In this document: positions 60,701 to 64,000 of the stretch, piece by piece | Position numbering within the stretch: the first letter of the stretch is position 1 | Layout: each line of letters begins with the position of its first letter | Assembly (NCBI GenBank): GCA_039025395.1 | Contig: JBCCOK010000015.1 | Coordinates: 18,425-82,424 of the forward strand | Source: Hoeflea_A sp039025395 | GTDB taxonomy: Bacteria; Pseudomonadota; Alphaproteobacteria; Rhizobiales; Rhizobiaceae | Length of the DNA stretch: 64,000 bases | Direction: 5' to 3' | The notes under the pieces: generated by a model | What the model saw: only the letters and a program-made list of their open reading frames with translations | Databases searched by the model: none | What the model was told of the DNA's origin: nothing | Made by a program: the position numbers and the translations under genes

Positions 60701-62442
60701 TCGAACAGGTTCGGGCGCGGACCGATGAATGACACCAGGCTCATGACCGATTCCTCGCGGATCGGATCGATCGGCGGGTTCGTCACCTGGGCGAAGTTCT
60801 GTTTGAAGTAGGTATAGAGCAGCTTCGGCTTGTCCGACATCGCCGAAATCGGCGTATCGGTGCCCATTGACCCGATCGCCTCCTGGCCCGTCGTTGCCAT
60901 TGGCGAAATGAGCAGCTTGAGGTCTTCCTGCGTGTAGTCGAAAGCTTGCTGCCGGTCGAGCAACGGCGCAACGCTGCGGTTGGCCGATTGGCCAGAGGGC
61001 GGCAGTTCTTCAAGAACGATCTGCGTCCGGTCGAGCCACCTGCGATAGGGATTGGCGTTTGCTAGACCGCGCTTGATTTCGGCATCGGAGATGATCTTGC
61101 CCTCATCCATGTCGATGAGCAGCATCTTACCCGGCTGTAGGCGCCATTTGCGAAGGATAGACGATTCTTCGACCGGAAGCACCCCGGCTTCCGAGGCCAT
61201 GATCACCCGGTCGTCGTCCGTCACGATGTAGCGCGCGGGGCGCAATCCGTTGCGGTCCAGCGTCGCACCGATCTGCCTGCCGTCGGTAAAGGCGACGGCG
61301 GCCGGCCCGTCCCATGGCTCCATGAGCGCAGCGTGATATTCATAGAATGCTTTGCGGTCGGCATGCATCAGCGAATTTCCGGCCCAGGCTTCCGGAATCA
61401 GCATCATCACGGCATGGGCGAGCGAGTAGCCGCCCTGCACAAGAAACTCCAGCGCATTGTCGAAGCAGGCAGTATCCGACTGGCCTTCGTAGGAAATCGG
61501 CCACAGCTTGGTGATGTCGTCGCCGAACAGCGGCGATGAAACCGATGCCTGGCGCGCAGCCATCCAGTTCACATTGCCGCGCAGCGTATTGATCTCACCG
61601 TTGTGGGCGACCATGCGATAAGGATGCGCCAGTTTCCAGGACGGAAACGTATTGGTTGAGAAACGCTGGTGGACGAGCGCCACCGCCGACACGAAACGCT
61701 CATCCTTCAGGTCCTTGTAGTATTCCCCGACCTGGTAGGCGAGGAACATCCCCTTGTAAACGATAGTCCGGCTCGACAGGGAGACGATATAGAACCCGTT
61801 GTCGCGGCCTTCGGTTTCCTGGAAGATGCGGTTTGAGATCACCTTCCGCAGGATGAAAAGCCTGCGCTCGAACTCGGCGTCAGAGCCTGTTGCGTCACCT
61901 CTGCCGATGAACACCTGTCGATGACAGGGTTCCGTGGCGACGATATCGGGCGCCTTTGAAAGTGACGCGTTATCAACAGGCACATCACGGTAGCCAAGCA
62001 ACACTTGGCCTTCCGCATCGACAACTTCGTTGATGATGCCCTCGATATGCGCCCGCATGGCATCATCCTGAGGCATGAACAGGTAACCGACCGCATAGTG
62101 ACCTGGCTCCGGCAGGATCACATCTTGCCGTGTCATTTCGTCCCGGAAGAACGTGTCCGGGATCTGTACCAGTATCCCGGCACCGTCACCCATCAGCGGA
62201 TCCGCGCCGACCGCACCGCGGTGAGTCAGGTTTTCAAGCATGAACAGACCATCTTTGATGATCTGATGGGATTTCTCTCCACGCATATGTGCAACGAACC
62301 CGACACCGCATGCGTCATGTTCATTGCGCGGATCATAGAGGCCCTGAGCGACAGGAAATCCTGACGGATCGACGCTTTTCGCCGCTGGAATACGCGTCGA
62401 GTCGTGCACAGCGGCATCCTGTGATGGCGTTTGATCCGTCAT
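57721..62442 (-). CDS. gltB: Glutamate synthase large subunit
   Basis: NADPH-dependent glutamate synthase makes two glutamates from glutamine and 2-oxoglutarate, assimilating ammonium with glutamine synthetase. The 1573-residue protein has a 44-residue propeptide before the glutaminase nucleophile Cys45 (HDACGVGFVAH), the class II amidotransferase domain (to about 440), the central domain, the FMN/synthase domain (KPGEGGQLPGHKVD, ISPPPHHDIYSIEDL, ISGYDGGTGASPLTS), the 3Fe-4S cluster motif C-x5-C-x4-C in CLMMRKCHLNTCP near 1170, and a C-terminal Gly-rich GXGXG helix domain. AGGAGG precedes the ATG. A palindrome lies in the leader. Confidence 0.97.
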   Translation of the reverse strand: MTDQTPSQDAAVHDSTRIPAAKSVDPSGFPVAQGLYDPRNEHDACGVGFVAHMRGEKSHQIIKDGLFMLENLTHRGAVGADPLMGDGAGILVQIPDTFFRDEMTRQDVILPEPGHYAVGYLFMPQDDAMRAHIEGIINEVVDAEGQVLLGYRDVPVDNASLSKAPDIVATEPCHRQVFIGRGDATGSDAEFERRLFILRKVISNRIFQETEGRDNGFYIVSLSSRTIVYKGMFLAYQVGEYYKDLKDERFVSAVALVHQRFSTNTFPSWKLAHPYRMVAHNGEINTLRGNVNWMAARQASVSSPLFGDDITKLWPISYEGQSDTACFDNALEFLVQGGYSLAHAVMMLIPEAWAGNSLMHADRKAFYEYHAALMEPWDGPAAVAFTDGRQIGATLDRNGLRPARYIVTDDDRVIMASEAGVLPVEESSILRKWRLQPGKMLLIDMDEGKIISDAEIKRGLANANPYRRWLDRTQIVLEELPPSGQSANRSVAPLLDRQQAFDYTQEDLKLLISPMATTGQEAIGSMGTDTPISAMSDKPKLLYTYFKQNFAQVTNPPIDPIREESVMSLVSFIGPRPNLFDLEGLAERRRLEVRQPILTNEDLEKIRAIGDISDNQFQTKTLDFTYWEHRGSDYMSEALENLCARAERCVNNGYNIIILSDRQISSQRIAIPALLATAAVHHHLIRKGLRTSVGLVVESGEPREVHHFAVLAGYGAEAINPYLAFDTLADMHRRGELPAAVDEHEAVERYIKAIDKGLLKVMSKMGISTYQSYCGAQIFDAVGLSTAFVDKYFFGTATTIEGIGLNEVAIETHSRHARAFGDDPVLSSALDVGGEYLYRIRGESHTWSPDSVALLQHAVRGNARDKYLEFARLVNEHSEGLNTIRGLFRISDAQAAGRPPVDLEDVEPAAEIVKRFSTGAMSFGSISREAHTTLAIAMNRIGGKSNTGEGGEEPDRYTPMPDGTMNPERSAIKQVASGRFGVTTEYLVNSDMIQIKVAQGAKPGEGGQLPGHKVDATIAKTRHSTPGVGLISPPPHHDIYSIEDLAQLIFDLKNVNSSADISVKLVSEVGVGTVAAGVAKARADHITISGYDGGTGASPLTSLKHAGSPWEMGLAETHQTLVLNGLRSRVALQVDGGLRTGRDVIVGALLGADEFGFSTAPLIAAGCLMMRKCHLNTCPVGIATQDPVLRQRFKGTPEHVINYFFFIAEEVRETLAAMGYRALDEIIGRSDLLEKDRMIDHWKAKGLDFTNVFHKPEAEKEDTYWTQRQAHPIDKILDRELIERAAPALQSESPVAFETHIRNVDRSTGAMLSGEVAKRYGHKGLEDDCISVRFNGTAGQSFGAFLARGISFDLVGDGNDYVGKGLCGGRLVVRPPEDTRIVPEESIIVGNTVLYGAVEGECYFRGVAGERFAVRNSGAVAVVEGVGDHGCEYMTGGIVVVIGKTGRNFAAGMSGGVAYVLDEDGDFARRCNMAMVELEPVPEEDDLLEELHHHGGDLAHKGRVDVSGDMTRHDEERLYQLISNHIHYTGSKRAKEILDNWAEYRPKFRKVMPVEYRRALEEMERMRIGVAAE

Positions 62443-62466
62443 CTTTAGCCTCCTGTCATAGCCTGG

Positions 62467-62482
62467 GAAACCGAACGGTTTC
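62467..62482. repeat. Palindrome in the gltB leader
   Basis: GAAACCG-AA-CGGTTTC is a perfect 7-bp inverted repeat with a two-base centre, 24 bp upstream of the gltB start. It could be an operator or, in RNA, a hairpin near the ribosome site. No T-run follows. Confidence 0.4.
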
Positions 62483-62755
62483 TTGGGGCGACTTCAACGT
62501 CCGTGCCGGTTTCTATCCATCCGGTACAGTTTCACATGCGGCAAATTGCAGTAATCAGCCTATTTATGGCGCTCTGCGGCCAAAATCGATCCGCAATAAT
62601 GAGCACCATTCGCGCCTGAGCTGATCTTCGGTAAAATCGAAGTGCAGATCATGCGCTTTGTGCGGACGGCAAGCCCGATCCGGGTGCCTCTCCACGTCGC
62701 GGCCGCCATTTGGACCGCGAAAAATGCTGGCGCCGGTTTAGGGCTCCAGACACCC

Positions 62756-62782
62756 AAATAGGACAGCTATACTGTCCTATTT
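62756..62782. repeat. Operator-like 27-bp palindrome
   Basis: AAATAGGACAG and CTGTCCTATTT are perfect 11-bp arms around the centre CTATA. The centre overlaps TATACT (62768-62773), a good -10 element reading towards the aldolase gene. The arrangement suits a dimeric regulator that blocks RNA polymerase. No regulator gene is adjacent within the window. Confidence 0.55.
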
Positions 62783-63015
62783 CATGTGTATATGCCAGAA
62801 ACTGCCCTTCGGGGCAAGATGGCCGGCCCATTTTTGTCGGCGCCGGCGGCAGCAAATTGCCCCGGCAACAAGCATACCGACAGAATCTTTCATAAACGTG
62901 GCAATTCGCTTTCGGATATGACCACGTGGCCGGAAATACAAGAATTCTTTGCCCGGACAGAAATACGTGCCATGTATCCGCCAAGAAAAGCGAGAAAAAC
63001 CACCGAAGGCTTCCC

Positions 63016-64000
63016 ATGGAATTTTCCTCAGACAATTGGGCCGGCGTCCATCCGCATATCGCCGAAGCACTATCCCGGCATTCAACCGATTTTGCTGCCG
63101 CTTATGGCAACGGCGAGCTTGACAGGCAGGTCGAAGAAAAGTTCAGCGCCATCTTCGAGCGCAATGTTGCCGTTTTCTTTGTTGGCACGGGGACAGCCGC
63201 AAATGCCCTGTCTCTCGCGGCAACCGGCAGGCCCGGTGGTATCGCCTTTTGCCACCGCGATGCGCATTTGATCGTCGATGAAGGCGGCGCTACAGAGTTT
63301 CTCGCAACCGGAACGCGCCTTGTCCCCGTTGACGGTGATCTTGGAAAAATGGATCCGGTGCGGCTCGAGGCGGAAATCGGGCGTTTTCCGCCGGAGTTTG
63401 TACATGCAGGCCAGCCGGCGGCCGTCAGCGTGTCGCAGCTCTCGGAAGTGGGCACGCACTATAGTCTGGACGAAATCGGCAAGATCTCCGAAATCTGCCG
63501 CAAGCATGGACTTTCGCTGCATATGGACGGTGCGCGCTTCGCCAATGCAACGGCCGCGTTGGGCGTTAGCCCGGCCGACCTGACGTGGCGGCGCGGTGTC
63601 GATATCCTTTCATTTGGCGCCACCAAAAACGGCTGCTGGTGCGCCGAAGCTGTGGTCGTTTTCGACCCCGATATAGCAAAGGACTTTCCCTTCATCCGCA
63701 AGCGCTCAGCCCATCTCTTTTCAAAAAGCCGCTTCATTGCCGCTCAATTCGAAGCCTATTTCCAAGATGATTTGTGGATGCATATGGCCAGCCATGCCAA
63801 TCAAAGGGGAAGCCAGCTTCGCCAGACCATTGGCGCCTCCGCAAACGCCCGCCTTGCCTGGGAGAACAATGCAAACCAGATCTTTGCGGTTATGTCCCGT
63901 GGCACTTTCAATGCGCTGATTGAAAAGGGTGTGCGGTGTTATGAGTGGCATACCCCGGATTTCGCAGCCGGACAGCTTGAAAAGGATGAACCGATCGCGA
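63016..64000 (+). CDS. ltaE: Low-specificity L-threonine aldolase-like PLP enzyme, 5' part
   Basis: The frame is open for 328 codons to the right edge, so the 3' end is missing. The family splits threonine or allo-threonine to glycine and acetaldehyde. Visible are SSDNWAGVHPHIAEALSRHS, the phosphate-binding FVGTGTAANALSLAATG (about 55-71), the PLP-ring stacking region CHRDAHLIVDEGGA, the Asp of HMDGARFANA (about 175) and the PLP lysine in DILSFGATKNGCWCAEAVV (about 204). GAAGG lies 5 bp before the ATG. The upstream palindrome may control it. Confidence 0.92.
   Translation, partial: MEFSSDNWAGVHPHIAEALSRHSTDFAAAYGNGELDRQVEEKFSAIFERNVAVFFVGTGTAANALSLAATGRPGGIAFCHRDAHLIVDEGGATEFLATGTRLVPVDGDLGKMDPVRLEAEIGRFPPEFVHAGQPAAVSVSQLSEVGTHYSLDEIGKISEICRKHGLSLHMDGARFANATAALGVSPADLTWRRGVDILSFGATKNGCWCAEAVVVFDPDIAKDFPFIRKRSAHLFSKSRFIAAQFEAYFQDDLWMHMASHANQRGSQLRQTIGASANARLAWENNANQIFAVMSRGTFNALIEKGVRCYEWHTPDFAAGQLEKDEPIA

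Larger units (their letters stand above)
62443..63015. other. 573-bp divergent intergenic region between gltB and the aldolase gene
   Basis: No gene is convincing here. It contains the gltB leader palindrome (62467-62482) and a longer operator-like palindrome (62756-62782), both listed separately. Several open frames on both strands lack ribosome sites and familiar residues. Confidence 0.5.

Noticed and set aside
62649..63035. 128-codon minus-strand frame and overlapping plus-strand frames (62786-63271) before ltaE
   Set aside because: No ribosome sites or familiar motifs; the plus-strand frame overlaps the true aldolase start out of phase, and the palindrome lies inside.

Overview
The window is an uninterrupted stretch of chromosome from a moderately GC-rich alphaproteobacterium, most probably Hyphomicrobiales (Rhizobiales; Phyllobacteriaceae or Ahrensiaceae-like). 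Supporting signs are an Omp10-type lipoprotein of the Brucella kind, RcdA and GapR cell-cycle proteins, an alphaproteobacterial 6S RNA beside zapA, homospermidine synthase, the tkt-gap-pgk-fba block, and many small families typical of the order (DUF1192, DUF1244, DUF1036, DUF4164, DUF465). No insertion sequence, prophage, CRISPR array, rRNA or tRNA was found, and base use looks even throughout.

Layout. 1-2030: ruvC (cut by the left edge), a membrane protein and yebC, all minus strand, with a LexA-like box before ruvC. 2270-5210: a periplasmic MBL-fold protein and a GNAT acetyltransferase on plus; a YmdB-like phosphoesterase and 5-formyl-THF cyclo-ligase on minus. 5225-6070: 6S RNA, zapA and a DUF4164 coiled coil. 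6400-11970: central carbon block tkt, gap, pgk and class I fba. 12000-16000: a GDSL hydrolase, a 51-residue membrane protein with a quinone oxidoreductase, then DUF1192, a candidate CtrA-linked small RNA, rcdA and rpmE. 16000-27800: an MsbA-like exporter, a flavoprotein, a MotA/MotB-like pair, suhB, efp, a Sel1 protein, a ThiE-like protein, a TauE-type exporter and an acyl-CoA synthetase. 27870-31040: two DUF465 genes, purEK, rpmJ and a TPR protein. 31060-36840: an alpha/beta hydrolase, pyk, DUF1036, DUF1244, gapR and a DUF882 cell-wall protein. 37220-44610: M3 peptidase, homospermidine synthase, omp10, a PaaK-like protein and a 5'-nucleotidase fused to LysM. 44750-47990: a TPP riboswitch controlling ykoF-thiXZY. 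48200-56200: hemH, qmcA-nfeD, an outer-membrane barrel, galU, a lytic transglycosylase and a DUF459 protein. 56220-64000: gltBD and the 5' part of a threonine aldolase gene.

The genes are mostly housekeeping. They cover central carbon flow (tkt/gap/pgk/fba/pyk), nitrogen assimilation (gltBD), purine, thiamine and haem supply, envelope and peptidoglycan maintenance, and cell-cycle control (zapA, rcdA, gapR).

The most interesting unexplained signal is the 400-bp interval before rcdA. It has a perfect TTAA-N7-TTAA CtrA box followed by a GANTC methylation site, then a compact structured stretch with a CCUCCCU anti-Shine-Dalgarno motif ending in a strong terminator, then a second CtrA-like box. 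I read it as a candidate CtrA-controlled small RNA next to the CtrA-degradation adaptor gene. No clearly new multi-gene system is visible.
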